64,000 bases of DNA, from NCBI GenBank assembly GCA_947492575.1, contig CANLNK010000012.1, positions 32,095-96,094 on the forward strand, written 5' to 3'. This document shows positions 40,891 through 50,368 of this stretch, piece by piece. Every line of letters begins with the position of its first letter. The first letter of the stretch is position 1. The notes below the pieces were generated by a model. That model was not told where the DNA came from and ran no database searches. It saw only the letters and a program-made list of their open reading frames with translations. Source of the DNA: an uncultured Thalassotalea sp. Its GTDB lineage: Bacteria; Pseudomonadota; Gammaproteobacteria; Enterobacterales; Alteromonadaceae. Both the position numbers and the translations under genes were made by a program.

Positions 40891-43263
40891 TTATGCGCTT
40901 TTTTCGGCACTGTTCTGGCGTTGCCACTGTAGTGCATCTTCTACAGCTAACAGGACGCGCTCAGGGGTGGCAGGTGTATCGAGTGCCGGCATATAACGAT
41001 AATCGTTGATACTAGCCAGTGCGTCACGAATTGCACTCCATACGCTAACGCTTAGCATGAAAGGTGGCTCGCCTACGGCCTTTGAACGAAATACCGATGC
41101 CTCAGGGTTTTCAGAATCAAAAAGTTCAACATTGAACTCTGCTGGTGTATCGCCAATGGCTGGTATTTTGTAAGTTGCAGGTCCAAAGCTCGCCAATTCA
41201 CCGTTTTCTTTCCATTGTAAGTCTTCCGTGGTGAGCCAACCCATGCCTTGGATAAACGCACCTTCTATTTGGCCTATGTCGAGCGCAGGATTAATCGAAT
41301 TGCCAACATCGTGCAAAATGTCGGCACGGACAACGGTGTTTTCACCGGTAAGCGTATCGATTTCCACTTCACTTAATGACACGCCGTGAGCAAAGTAAAA
41401 GAATGGTCTACCTTGTGCCTTTTCACGGTCATAGTGAATTTTAGGCGTGGCGTAATAGCCCGTTGATGAGAGGGAAATTCGGTTTAGATAAGCGAGGTTC
41501 GCTAAATCACCAAAGTCGATTTGTCCACCGTCATACTGCACCTGATTGTTGGTAAACTGAATGCTGCTTGCATCCACGTTAAAGTGCTCAGCGATAAAGC
41601 TAATCAGTCGGTCTTTAATGATATTGGCTGCGTTGAGTGCCGCCATGCCATTTAAATCGGTACCACTTGATGCTGCCGTTGGTGAGGTATTTGGGACTTT
41701 ATCTGTGCGCGTTGCGGTAACACCAACACATTCGACGTCAATGCCAAATGCGTGTGCAACTATTTGCGCCACTTTGGTATTCAGGCCCTGCCCCATTTCG
41801 GTACCACCATGGTTCAGATGAATCGAACCATCTGAATAAATATTTACTAGCGCGCCTGCTTGGTTAAGATGCTGAACCGTAAACGAAATACCAAATTTCA
41901 CCGGTGTCATCGCTAAGCCTTTTTTGATCACTGGTGATTGCTGATTAAAGGCTTTAATCGCAGCTTTCCGCTTGCGGTATTGTGCGTTTTCCTCAACTTG
42001 TTCCATCATCTCAAGTAGCACATGTTGCTCAACTTTTTGATGATATGGTGTGGTGTCTCGCCCGAGTTTGTAAAGGTTGGCTTTACGCACGTCCAGTGGG
42101 TCTTTACCAATGGCGATAGCAATATCATCCACGATTTGCTCTGCTGTAATAAGTCCCTGTGGACCACCAAATCCGCGGAATGCCGTGTGACTGACAGTAT
42201 TGACTTTACAGCGATTTCCCTCAATTTTCGCTGCGGGATAGTAGTAGACATTGTCAGCATGAAACATTGCACGGTCTACAATCGCGTCTGATAGATCCGG
42301 AGAATAGCCACAGTAACCATTGACTTCGATATGAGCGCCTTCAATAACGCCGTTGTTATCAAACCCTACGTGATATTGGTTGAAGAATGGATGGCGCTTG
42401 CCTGTTAGCCTGAAGTCATCAGCCCGTGCAAGGCGCAGCTTAACTGCACAGCCCAAGTGATAAGCTGCGATAGCTGCTAAACAAGCCCATGGTGCTCCTT
42501 GGGTTTCTTTTCCACCAAACGCGCCACCCATGCGGCGCATCTCGACAGTAACAAAGTTGTAGGCTTGATTGAGTACCTTGGCTACCAAGTGTTGCACTTC
42601 GGTTGGATGTTGAGTCGAACATTGAATGAACATGCCACCATCTTCATTCGGTTGTGCTAATGCAATTTGACCTTCAAGATAAAAATGTTCTTGTCCGCCA
42701 ATGTGCAGTGCGCCTTGTATGCTATGTGGTGCATTTTCAATTGCTGTGTGTGCGTCGCCTCGTTGTAGTGAATGAGGTGGGCGTACCCAGTTTTTTTGCG
42801 CGATAGCGTCTTCAATATCGATGACAGGTTTTGACTCATCACACTGAATTTCAACTAGCCTTGCTGCTTTTCGGGCGGTTTCATAGCTGTCAGCGACGAC
42901 CAATAAAACAGGTTGATGATGATATTGAATCTCTTTGTCCGTCAGCAGAATATCACCGGGGAAAATAGGACCGATATCTATTTTTCCCGGTACATCTTTA
43001 GCTGAGAAAATACGTTTAACACCCGGCAGAGCCAACGCTTTTGATTCGTCGATATTCGTTATCACACCGGACGCAATTGGTGCTAATACGGGATAAGCAT
43101 GCAAACAGTTACTCGGCTCAGCATTGTCGTCAATGTAATTAGCGTTGCCACATACCTGTTTAATTGCACTTTCGTGAATTGTTGATTTACCGATGTATGT
43201 TGAGGTTCGAGCGTTTTTGCCAGTTACTGAGCCTTGCTCTCTATCTATTTCAAAGTGACGCAT
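40891..43263 (-). CDS. xdhB: Xanthine dehydrogenase, molybdenum-binding subunit
   Basis: XdhB oxidises hypoxanthine/xanthine to urate at the molybdenum centre. The 790 residues show GNANYIDDN near the start, RRMGGAFGGKE (cofactor binding), FRGFGGPQG, NHGGTEMGQGLNTKV, SSGTDLNGMA and SKAVGEPPFMLSVSVW, whose Glu is the catalytic base. The start is ATG 43263, preceded by AAGGAT; a TTG two codons earlier is open. It overlaps the end of xdhA by 14 bp. Confidence 0.96.
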   Translation of the reverse strand: MRHFEIDREQGSVTGKNARTSTYIGKSTIHESAIKQVCGNANYIDDNAEPSNCLHAYPVLAPIASGVITNIDESKALALPGVKRIFSAKDVPGKIDIGPIFPGDILLTDKEIQYHHQPVLLVVADSYETARKAARLVEIQCDESKPVIDIEDAIAQKNWVRPPHSLQRGDAHTAIENAPHSIQGALHIGGQEHFYLEGQIALAQPNEDGGMFIQCSTQHPTEVQHLVAKVLNQAYNFVTVEMRRMGGAFGGKETQGAPWACLAAIAAYHLGCAVKLRLARADDFRLTGKRHPFFNQYHVGFDNNGVIEGAHIEVNGYCGYSPDLSDAIVDRAMFHADNVYYYPAAKIEGNRCKVNTVSHTAFRGFGGPQGLITAEQIVDDIAIAIGKDPLDVRKANLYKLGRDTTPYHQKVEQHVLLEMMEQVEENAQYRKRKAAIKAFNQQSPVIKKGLAMTPVKFGISFTVQHLNQAGALVNIYSDGSIHLNHGGTEMGQGLNTKVAQIVAHAFGIDVECVGVTATRTDKVPNTSPTAASSGTDLNGMAALNAANIIKDRLISFIAEHFNVDASSIQFTNNQVQYDGGQIDFGDLANLAYLNRISLSSTGYYATPKIHYDREKAQGRPFFYFAHGVSLSEVEIDTLTGENTVVRADILHDVGNSINPALDIGQIEGAFIQGMGWLTTEDLQWKENGELASFGPATYKIPAIGDTPAEFNVELFDSENPEASVFRSKAVGEPPFMLSVSVWSAIRDALASINDYRYMPALDTPATPERVLLAVEDALQWQRQNSAEKSA

Positions 43264-44719
43264 GGGCAATCCTTAGTGACGTTGGAATTTGCTGACAAAA
43301 CTCTAAACCCACGCGTTGCATTAGGTTGCGAGTCACTTTTAAACGATAGTCTTCACTTGCTCTAACGTCGGTTAACGGCTGAAAGTCTTGGCTGACATAT
43401 TCACCAGCAGTGGTAAAACTCTGAGCTTCAAACTTAGCGCCTCTAAGCTGTTGCTCCATTTGACTGGCCCGTTTAGGAACCGCCGCCATACCCCCCATAG
43501 CAAGGCGAACAGAGGTAATGACATGATTTTTATGCTCTATTGCTATGGCGAGGCAGACGGTGGAAATATCGTCTTCAAAACGCTTTGTTACTTTATGACA
43601 AGCGAGTGTTAAGTTCGCACTGCGCTTTGGAATGGTCACTTTAGTAATTACTTCATTTTCAGCTAACACGGTTTCGCGATAACCGACAAAGAAGTCCTCA
43701 ACATTAAGTGTTCTAGTACCTTCTAGGCTTTGCAATTCGATACTGGCGCCCAAGGCAATAAGCATTGGCGCAGGGTCGCCTATTGGAGAAGCATTACCTA
43801 AACTTCCTCCTAGAGTTCCGCCGTTTCGCACTTGCGTTGAGCCTAATCGTTCAAATAGCTCTGCCGTTTCAGGGTAGTGCTCACATAGTTGACCTACAAA
43901 CTTCTCGTATGGCGCCGCTGCACCGATAGTAAATTGGCTTCCAGTTTCAATAACTTCAGTGAGCTCTGGTGTTTGTGTCACTGAAATCATGGTTTTTGGA
44001 CTCAATAATTGTTGGCTTATTTCAATGGCCAAATCGGTAGCCCCAGCAACGATGTGGGCTTCTGGGTGATTTGCTTTAAGTGTTAACAACTGATTCAAAG
44101 ATTGCGGTAAAAGGAAGTTACTTTGCCCATTAATTAGTGATGGCGTATTTGATGTGCTTTGTTGATTAAGCGTTTGCTTGAAAGCTTTTGCCATCGCCGA
44201 CCAAGGTTCCTGCGAACGTTCATACTCATAGGCTTTCTCTGCAGCTTTTAAGATAGGGCTATAACCGGTACATCGGCACAAGTTACCCCCTAGCGCGTGA
44301 ATCACTGCTTTTTGTCCAGGATATTGCTCGTGATTAATATAAAGGGCCAACAAGCTCATAATGAAACCTGGAGTACAGAATCCACATTGTGAACCATGGC
44401 ACTCCACCATAGCTCTTTGCACAGGGTGTAATTCTTCGGGAGTCAAATGCATGCCGCGCGTAACGGCTTCTACCGTAATGATATGCTTGCCATGCGCATT
44501 ACCAACCAGTAATAAGCAGCTATTCATGGTTTTGTAGTACCATTGGCCATCTGAATGCTCTTCGCCGACTAATAATGTACAAGCGCCACAGTCGCCAGTT
44601 GCACAACCCTCTTTTGTGCCTGTTTGCCTTATTTTGGTGCGTAACCACTCCAAAACGGTCATGTTTGGGGAGCAGTTTTCAACCGCTTGGGGCGTTTCAT
44701 TAAGTAAAAACTGGATCAC
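43250..44719 (-). CDS. xdhA: Xanthine dehydrogenase, FeS/FAD subunit
   Basis: XdhA carries the electron-transfer centres. Its 489 residues hold a plant-type 2Fe-2S domain (GCATGDCGACTLLVG), a second 2Fe-2S helical domain (GFCTPGF, GNLCRCTGYSPI) and the FAD domain (AHIVAGATDLAIEI, STQVRNGGTLGGSLGNASPIGD). It starts at GTG 44719 with a weak ribosome site. It is the first gene of the eight-gene purine unit. Two copies of the TTGACCGATCGG palindrome lie upstream. Confidence 0.95.
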   Translation of the reverse strand: MIQFLLNETPQAVENCSPNMTVLEWLRTKIRQTGTKEGCATGDCGACTLLVGEEHSDGQWYYKTMNSCLLLVGNAHGKHIITVEAVTRGMHLTPEELHPVQRAMVECHGSQCGFCTPGFIMSLLALYINHEQYPGQKAVIHALGGNLCRCTGYSPILKAAEKAYEYERSQEPWSAMAKAFKQTLNQQSTSNTPSLINGQSNFLLPQSLNQLLTLKANHPEAHIVAGATDLAIEISQQLLSPKTMISVTQTPELTEVIETGSQFTIGAAAPYEKFVGQLCEHYPETAELFERLGSTQVRNGGTLGGSLGNASPIGDPAPMLIALGASIELQSLEGTRTLNVEDFFVGYRETVLAENEVITKVTIPKRSANLTLACHKVTKRFEDDISTVCLAIAIEHKNHVITSVRLAMGGMAAVPKRASQMEQQLRGAKFEAQSFTTAGEYVSQDFQPLTDVRASEDYRLKVTRNLMQRVGLEFCQQIPTSLRIAHASL

Positions 44720-44858
44720 AGTAACGTATAACCTTCTATCTTTTATTCATCTATGCTTTGTTTTTCAACGCGTTAAGCGAATTAACCGCTTGTAACTATT
44801 TGCTTAGATGCCTTTAGTGTTTTAAAACTTACTTAAATACGTAGCAATTCACATACCC

Positions 44859-44880
44859 AAATTGACCGATCGGTCAATTT
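44859..44880. promoter_or_regulatory. Operator 1 of the purine regulon (xdhA upstream)
   Basis: A perfect palindrome with core TTGACCGATCGGTCAA at 44862-44877, extended by AAA/TTT on either side, 140 bp before the xdhA start. It is the best copy in the window and matches the TTGACC-N4-GGTCAA spacing of RutR sites. Confidence 0.85.
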
Positions 44881-45226
44881 AATAAAATTAATAACATGGT
44901 TTTTTAGATAAGGCGAGCAATATTGCATCAATTCGACATATGGGGTCGCAAATTTACATCGAGTTGCTGGTTTTTATAACGGGTGGATAGCTAGAGATAT
45001 TATTGATTTTAATGTGGCTTTACTTCGTTGGAGCAAAGACCGTAAAGAGCATGCATGCGCTGTTTTTTATTGGTTTTGTAAATTCGCCAAATACTAGAAG
45101 GCCTTAGGGTAGAAATCAAAACCTTGGTTGCATGAATAGCAAGTTTATACGCCTATAGAACTTTCCGGTTGTGCTAGCCAAATTAGTTAAGAAGCATTCA
45201 TCATGTTCCAACTAAACCGAACTTGT

Positions 45227-45242
45227 TTGACCGATCGGTTAT
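45227..45242. promoter_or_regulatory. Operator 2 of the purine regulon
   Basis: TTGACCGATCGGTTAT: a perfect left half and a right half with two changes. It lies 365 bp from operator 1, far upstream of xdhA. Confidence 0.7.
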
Positions 45243-45342
45243 TTTGAGTTTTTGGTTGATAAGGGCGGGAGGAGAATGGCGCGGGAAGCCACTTGCTATT
45301 TGACAGAAACAAGTGACTTTGCTTTTTTTAGTAGATCGTTCG

Positions 45343-46590
45343 TTAATCAATAAATGATATTGCAGAATACATCACCGCAAGTGCTTTCTCGACATCTTCA
45401 GGAATCACTGTTTCTGCGGGGTGGTGGCTGATACCACCTGGGCTACGGATAAACAGCATGCCTACAGGGCATATTGGAGCGATTGCCATAGCGTCGTGTC
45501 CAGCACCTGAAGGTAGTACTGGTGAATTCTCACCGTTTGCGTGACAAGCAGCGAGTAATTGCTGCTGAAACTTGGCATCACACGCGACGGTTTCTGCTTC
45601 GTGAGTCCACTGCCATTTCAGCTCGAGTTGACGTTCACTGGCAATAGCTTTGGCGGTGCGAGAAATTTTATATAGCAAGAGCTCGAGGTCATCATCGCTT
45701 TGTGCTCGGGCATCTAAACTCACCGCGGTATATCCCGAGATGACATTGGCTACACCCGGTTTGGCGTTAATATAACCCACTGTTGCAACTTCATTGTGCT
45801 GACACTGTTTTGCAATCTGCTCTATCGCGATGGTGAGCTCTGCTGCCGCAACTATGGTGTCTTTGCGCATATCCATCGGTGTTGTGCCAGCGTGATCGCT
45901 TTGCCCGATAAACTCGATTACTGCTCTCTTTGCACCTGCAATGGCAGATACGACACCTAGAGCTTGGTCAGCCGCCTCTAGCACCGGTCCTTGCTCAATA
46001 TGAACCTCTAAATAACCAAGTACATCATCTTTAGGGAGCGTAGCATTGTCGACACTTTCAGGCGCGAGACCAAAAGCTATTAGTGCTTCTGACATGGAAA
46101 CGCCATTAACATCTGTGAGGTCAAGCCAACTCGGGTCAAAGTTTCCTGCTAGCGCTTTAGAGCCAATTAAGGTGGTAGCGAAGCGAGTGCCCTCTTCGTC
46201 ACAAAACCCGACGATATCAAGATGGAAAGGCAAGCTAATTCCCTGCTGATGAGCGATATCAGCGAGTTCTATCGCGAGCAAAACCCCTAAAATGCCATCA
46301 AATGCCCCAGCGTTTGGCACAGTATCGAGATGTGAGCCTATAACAAGCCGCTTTGCGTCAGGGTTATCTGATGCTAAGCGTCCCCATTGGTTACCGACTT
46401 CGTCTTGCCACGTGTCCATACCCGCCTCCGCCATCCAAATAGCGACGAGCTGATTACAACGTTTGTGTTCGGGTGTTAAGTATTGACGCAGGATTGCGCC
46501 ATCCATCTCACTAATACCTGCTAAGCTTTGACAGCGCTCTAATGCACGTTTTCCGTGATGTTTTACCACCGTTTGGTCAAGTATTTGCAT
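45343..46590 (-). CDS. allC: Allantoate amidohydrolase
   Basis: AllC removes the ureido group of allantoate to give (S)-ureidoglycine, CO2 and ammonia. The 415-residue M20-type metallohydrolase shows metal ligands in GSHLDTVPNAGAFDG, FCDEEGTRF, EVHIEQGP and the C-terminal SGAGHDAMAIA. It is the last gene of the five-gene unit, six bases after the aminotransferase gene. The family also includes N-carbamoyl amino acid hydrolases and ureidoglycolate hydrolases, but the neighbours point to allantoate. Confidence 0.88.
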   Translation of the reverse strand: MQILDQTVVKHHGKRALERCQSLAGISEMDGAILRQYLTPEHKRCNQLVAIWMAEAGMDTWQDEVGNQWGRLASDNPDAKRLVIGSHLDTVPNAGAFDGILGVLLAIELADIAHQQGISLPFHLDIVGFCDEEGTRFATTLIGSKALAGNFDPSWLDLTDVNGVSMSEALIAFGLAPESVDNATLPKDDVLGYLEVHIEQGPVLEAADQALGVVSAIAGAKRAVIEFIGQSDHAGTTPMDMRKDTIVAAAELTIAIEQIAKQCQHNEVATVGYINAKPGVANVISGYTAVSLDARAQSDDDLELLLYKISRTAKAIASERQLELKWQWTHEAETVACDAKFQQQLLAACHANGENSPVLPSGAGHDAMAIAPICPVGMLFIRSPGGISHHPAETVIPEDVEKALAVMYSAISFID

Positions 46591-46596
46591 CTCTTA

Positions 46597-47871
46597 CTAG
46601 CTCACTGAAATAGGAGATGCTTGGCTATAATGCGCAAGTGCCGCGATCACCGCTTCACCTTTAGGACCTTTATAGCCGTTGGCATGCAAGCAAGCCTCTA
46701 AGCAGGCAAGCGTTTGCAATACTGCATCTTTGCGGGCGTTGTAGCCCATAGTCCCGATACGCCAAATTTTGCCGTGTAGTGGCCCAAATGAGGTGCCGAT
46801 CTCGATGCCAAAATCAGTGAGCATTTGCCCGCGAACTTGGTCGCCATCGACTTCGTCAGGGATGTAGACACCTACAACATTGTTCATTTTGTTACTAATA
46901 TCGCCAAAGACTTTTAACCCTAGCGCTTGAACGCCAGCGAGCATGGCATCGCCATGAAGTTTGTGACGAGCTACGACATTGTCAACGCCTTCCTCGAGCA
47001 CAATTCGAGCGCACTCAGAAGCGCAAAACAGCATGCTGGTGGCTTCTGTGTGATGGTTAAGTCGTTCTTCACCCCAGTAATCCATGATCATGCCGAGGTC
47101 GAAATAGTTGGAACGAATGAAAGGTTCAACGCCATCTTTATGCGCTTCTGTCCGAATGCCTGCTTCGACTTTCTTACGGGTACGTATCCAATCGACACAC
47201 TTATCGCTGAGAGTTATCGGTGCAGAGCCAGATGGGCCACCTAAACACTTTTGTAACCCGACTGATAGTGCATCAAGTTTCCACTCGTCTACTGGTAGCT
47301 CATTGCCGACAATAGAAGCCGTTGCATCACAGTAGAAAAGGACATCATGTCGCTGACAAATTTCGCCAATGTCACTTAGTGGTTGATTCATGGTTGTTGA
47401 TGTATCACCTTGCACCATCGCCAGTACGCGTGGTTGCACCTTCTTAATGGCATCTTCGATTTGCTCTGGTTTAAATACTTCGCCCCAGGGTACTTCAATG
47501 GTATGCACTTCAGCCTGCGCACGTTGCGCAATCTCCGTTAACAGATGACCAAAACGTCCCATGATTGGCACCAAGACTTTGTCACCAGGTCGTAAGATTG
47601 AAATTAATACCGCTTCAATCCCTGCGCGAGAGGTGCCATCAATGAGCATGGTCCATTGATTTTGCGTTTTAAACACCTCGCGATAGCGTGCCATTGTTTC
47701 ATTCATAAAGCCTGTCATGGCAGGATCGTATTGACCAATTAACTGCGCGGACATTGCTCGTAAAACACGGGGATCGGCATTGATAGGACCAGGGCCCATT
47801 AATAAGCGTTGTGGTGGGTTAAGCGTCTGCGTATCTACTGTTGTGCTATAAAAGTTGTTAAGTGATGACAT
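46597..47871 (-). CDS. pucG: (S)-ureidoglycine--glyoxylate aminotransferase
   Basis: The 424-residue class V aminotransferase has PLP lysine at 208 (SVGLQKCLGGPSGSAPI), the N-terminal LLMGPGPINADPRVL and the DGTSRAG phosphate loop. Alanine-glyoxylate aminotransferases look the same, but between allC and a TauE-like gene in a purine unit the ureidoglycine enzyme is far more likely. It would turn ureidoglycine plus glyoxylate into oxalurate plus glycine. It follows tauE by two bases. Confidence 0.85.
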   Translation of the reverse strand: MSSLNNFYSTTVDTQTLNPPQRLLMGPGPINADPRVLRAMSAQLIGQYDPAMTGFMNETMARYREVFKTQNQWTMLIDGTSRAGIEAVLISILRPGDKVLVPIMGRFGHLLTEIAQRAQAEVHTIEVPWGEVFKPEQIEDAIKKVQPRVLAMVQGDTSTTMNQPLSDIGEICQRHDVLFYCDATASIVGNELPVDEWKLDALSVGLQKCLGGPSGSAPITLSDKCVDWIRTRKKVEAGIRTEAHKDGVEPFIRSNYFDLGMIMDYWGEERLNHHTEATSMLFCASECARIVLEEGVDNVVARHKLHGDAMLAGVQALGLKVFGDISNKMNNVVGVYIPDEVDGDQVRGQMLTDFGIEIGTSFGPLHGKIWRIGTMGYNARKDAVLQTLACLEACLHANGYKGPKGEAVIAALAHYSQASPISVS

Positions 47872-47873
47872 GT

Positions 47874-48698
47874 TTAGACTCCCATTGCTTGGCTAAACAT
47901 GCGAATACCTGTCAGCATCAGCACTACAGCAAAGGCTTGTTTTAATTGCTTTTGATTTAACTTACTGCCAATTTTCACGCCTACAGGCGCAAACAAAATG
48001 GTCAATGGAATAATCAAAAGGAAAGCGGGTAAATTAACTAAACCGAATGTGCCAACTGGCGCATCGATAGGTGTTTGACCCACGGCTAGTAGGGTTAATA
48101 CGCCCGGTAACGCAATCAGCAAACCAAATACAGCAGCAGTACCTACCGCAACGTGTGCGCGAACGTTAAATGCGGTGAGTAGGGGCACGCCAATAGTACC
48201 ACCGCCAATACCAATCATTACCGATAATCCACCGACGGTAGAAGCCATCGCAGCCTGCCCCACTTTGCCTGGTAACTGCTGCGCTAATGCAGGAGCACTA
48301 GCACGAAACAGCATGTTTAAGCTGACTAATATCGCGATTGAAGCGAACATTAACGTTAACGCGTTGCCTTTTACTGAGTGTGCCAACAAGCTACCACCAA
48401 CGGCTAGTATGAGAATAAAACCAGACCAATACTTTAATAATTCAATATCAACATTGCCCTTGGCATGATGGGATCGAATGGAGGAAATTGAAGTAGGAAC
48501 AATTGTGGCAAGCGATGTCGCTGTGGCGATCATCATGGCTGATTCAGCACTTACGCCAAACCCTTGCAGTAAAAAGTACAATACAGGCACAATAACAATA
48601 CCGCCACCGACACCAAATAGCCCTGCTAAAATACCTGCGGCAACACCGGTAACGACTAACGCCAAAATAATTGGCCATTGCTGAATTAATTCAGTCAT
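47874..48698 (-). CDS. TauE/SafE family permease
   Basis: The 274-residue protein has about eight hydrophobic helices and the two-fold repeat of the TSUP family (AGILAGLFGVGGGIVIVPVLYFLLQ near the start; MIGIGGGTIGVPLLTAFN in the second half). TSUP members move small anions such as sulfite or sulfonates. In this operon it may export or import a small organic anion of the pathway, such as oxalate, oxamate or glyoxylate; that is a guess from position only. It starts 33 bp after the GGT-like gene. Confidence 0.8.
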   Translation of the reverse strand: MTELIQQWPIILALVVTGVAAGILAGLFGVGGGIVIVPVLYFLLQGFGVSAESAMMIATATSLATIVPTSISSIRSHHAKGNVDIELLKYWSGFILILAVGGSLLAHSVKGNALTLMFASIAILVSLNMLFRASAPALAQQLPGKVGQAAMASTVGGLSVMIGIGGGTIGVPLLTAFNVRAHVAVGTAAVFGLLIALPGVLTLLAVGQTPIDAPVGTFGLVNLPAFLLIIPLTILFAPVGVKIGSKLNQKQLKQAFAVVLMLTGIRMFSQAMGV

Positions 48699-48731
48699 TT
48701 AACTTCCTAACTTCTTTATTAAATTAATATA

Positions 48732-50357
48732 TTATTGAGTCACAGAGACGGTAGCGACGAGCGCACTACCGTCTGAGCGAGGATCAGAGGCTGCTTCTAC
48801 TGAGCTAGTCTTGGTTGCATTAGCGCCGTCGCCATCGCTATCAATATCTGCATTTGGCTTATCCAATATGGCACCAGCGTGCCCCATCATTTCATTGCAG
48901 TCTGCGACTGCTTGCCATTTATGCTTTAAGCGATCGAGCTCTGTACCGAGACTGTCAGCTAAACTTTGTTCAACCTTCAGATTCGTGCTGGTATCCCCCC
49001 ATGTGCGCCCCAGTAGCCAGCGAGGTGCTGCCACTGCTTGTTCGATACTTTGGTTGCGCCAAGTGTAATCACTAAATACTTTCGCCTGTGTTTGCGGCTG
49101 TCCTTCTCCACCCATCGTTCCATAAGCTAAACGTCTGCCATCGTGGAAGCGTGCAAATGCTGGGTTGAGGGTGTGTGCTGGCTTTTTGTTTGGTGCTAGT
49201 GCATTGATGTGCTCGTTATCAAGCGAGAAGCTTACGCCGCGGTTGTTCCAAGTAAAACCACCATCGTTCATTACAATGCCTGAGCCAAATTCCCAGTAAA
49301 TACTTTGAATGAAACTCACCATTTGCCCATGTTGATCGCGGGATGCCATCCAGACGGTGTCTCCGGGTTTGGCATTGAATGGCCAAGTTTCTGCTTTCGC
49401 CATGGAAATATTGCCAGCAAGCTCGCTAAGCGTATGCTCTGATAAGACTTTGTCGTAAAGCGAGCTGACGTTATTAGGGTCTGCCCAAAGTAGTGGGCGC
49501 AAGTGAAAACTTTGTTTTGTCGCTTCGACAATAAGGTGCAACCAATCTATGTCATCGGTTGCTTTGTCTTTCAGGCGATCGACCAAAGCAAGAATCACTA
49601 ATGAATGAATACCTTGTGTCGGCGCTGGTAAGTTGTAGCAATCGACACCTTGTAGCTGTGCTTTTAATGGCGACACAATGCTGGCTTGCGTTGAGCTTAT
49701 GTCTTCTAATGTTATAGGACTACCAGCATCCTCTAAATCTTTAGCAAAGCTTTCAGCAAGTTCTCCTTCATAGAAAGCAGAAAGTCCATGTTTTGCTAAA
49801 TATTCAAATACGTTAGCTAGTGCGGGATTAGTGAAGGTGTCGCCTTGCTGCAGCGGACTTCCATTTGGCTCGTACAGTGCATTGAACGCTGCATTGCGTT
49901 CAATGACTGAAAATAATTTCTCACTTCCCGCTTGCAAGCTTTCAGTGACCGTAAATCCGTTTTTTGCGGCGTCAATAGCGGGCGACAGAATGACCGACAG
50001 AGGTAATTTTGCGTTTTCATCCGACGCTAGCGCTTGCTGCCAACCTCGGATTGTTCCAGCTTGAGTGATAGCACTTAAACCGCCGCGCTCAGGGATTGTG
50101 TCGAGCAAACCATAAGGGGTTAAATTACTGGCAGAAGCGCCACAGGCATCTATCGCGATCGGTTGTGTACTGCCAAGTTTATCAATTAACCAGAAGCTAT
50201 CTCCGCCGATCGAGTTCATATGAGGGTAGACAACACTAATGGTTGCTGCTGCAGCTACCATAGCTTCGGTCGCGGTGCCGCCTTGCTGAAGAATGAACAT
50301 TCCAGCTTCTGTGGCGGTTTTGTGCGGCGCGGTAAATGCAATTTGTTGCTGAGTCAT
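48732..50357 (-). CDS. Gamma-glutamyltransferase-family Ntn hydrolase, probable oxamate amidohydrolase (HpxW-like)
   Basis: The 541-residue protein has the GGT fold with likely nucleophile Thr334 in GDTVWMASRDQHGQMVSFIQS and the downstream GTMGGEGQPQTQ motif. It has no signal peptide, unlike periplasmic GGT, so it should be cytoplasmic. In Klebsiella purine clusters the GGT homologue HpxW hydrolyses oxamate to oxalate and ammonia. The position beside an amidase and the ureidoglycine aminotransferase suggests the same role. The substrate is inferred. Confidence 0.75.
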   Translation of the reverse strand: MTQQQIAFTAPHKTATEAGMFILQQGGTATEAMVAAAATISVVYPHMNSIGGDSFWLIDKLGSTQPIAIDACGASASNLTPYGLLDTIPERGGLSAITQAGTIRGWQQALASDENAKLPLSVILSPAIDAAKNGFTVTESLQAGSEKLFSVIERNAAFNALYEPNGSPLQQGDTFTNPALANVFEYLAKHGLSAFYEGELAESFAKDLEDAGSPITLEDISSTQASIVSPLKAQLQGVDCYNLPAPTQGIHSLVILALVDRLKDKATDDIDWLHLIVEATKQSFHLRPLLWADPNNVSSLYDKVLSEHTLSELAGNISMAKAETWPFNAKPGDTVWMASRDQHGQMVSFIQSIYWEFGSGIVMNDGGFTWNNRGVSFSLDNEHINALAPNKKPAHTLNPAFARFHDGRRLAYGTMGGEGQPQTQAKVFSDYTWRNQSIEQAVAAPRWLLGRTWGDTSTNLKVEQSLADSLGTELDRLKHKWQAVADCNEMMGHAGAILDKPNADIDSDGDGANATKTSSVEAASDPRSDGSALVATVSVTQ

Positions 50358-50368
50358 GGACGTATCCT

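Larger units (their letters stand above)
44720..45342. other. 623-bp intergenic region upstream of xdhA
   Basis: No convincing ORF was seen on either strand. The region lies between the end of the allC unit and the start of xdhA and holds two TetR-type operators (44862-44877 and 45227-45242). I see no terminator with a clear stem and T-run after allC. The rest has no recognisable feature. Confidence 0.6.

Noticed and set aside
40874..40927. Longer XdhC N-terminus starting inside xdhB
   Set aside because: The added residues do not resemble the family and a better ribosome site precedes ATG 40873.
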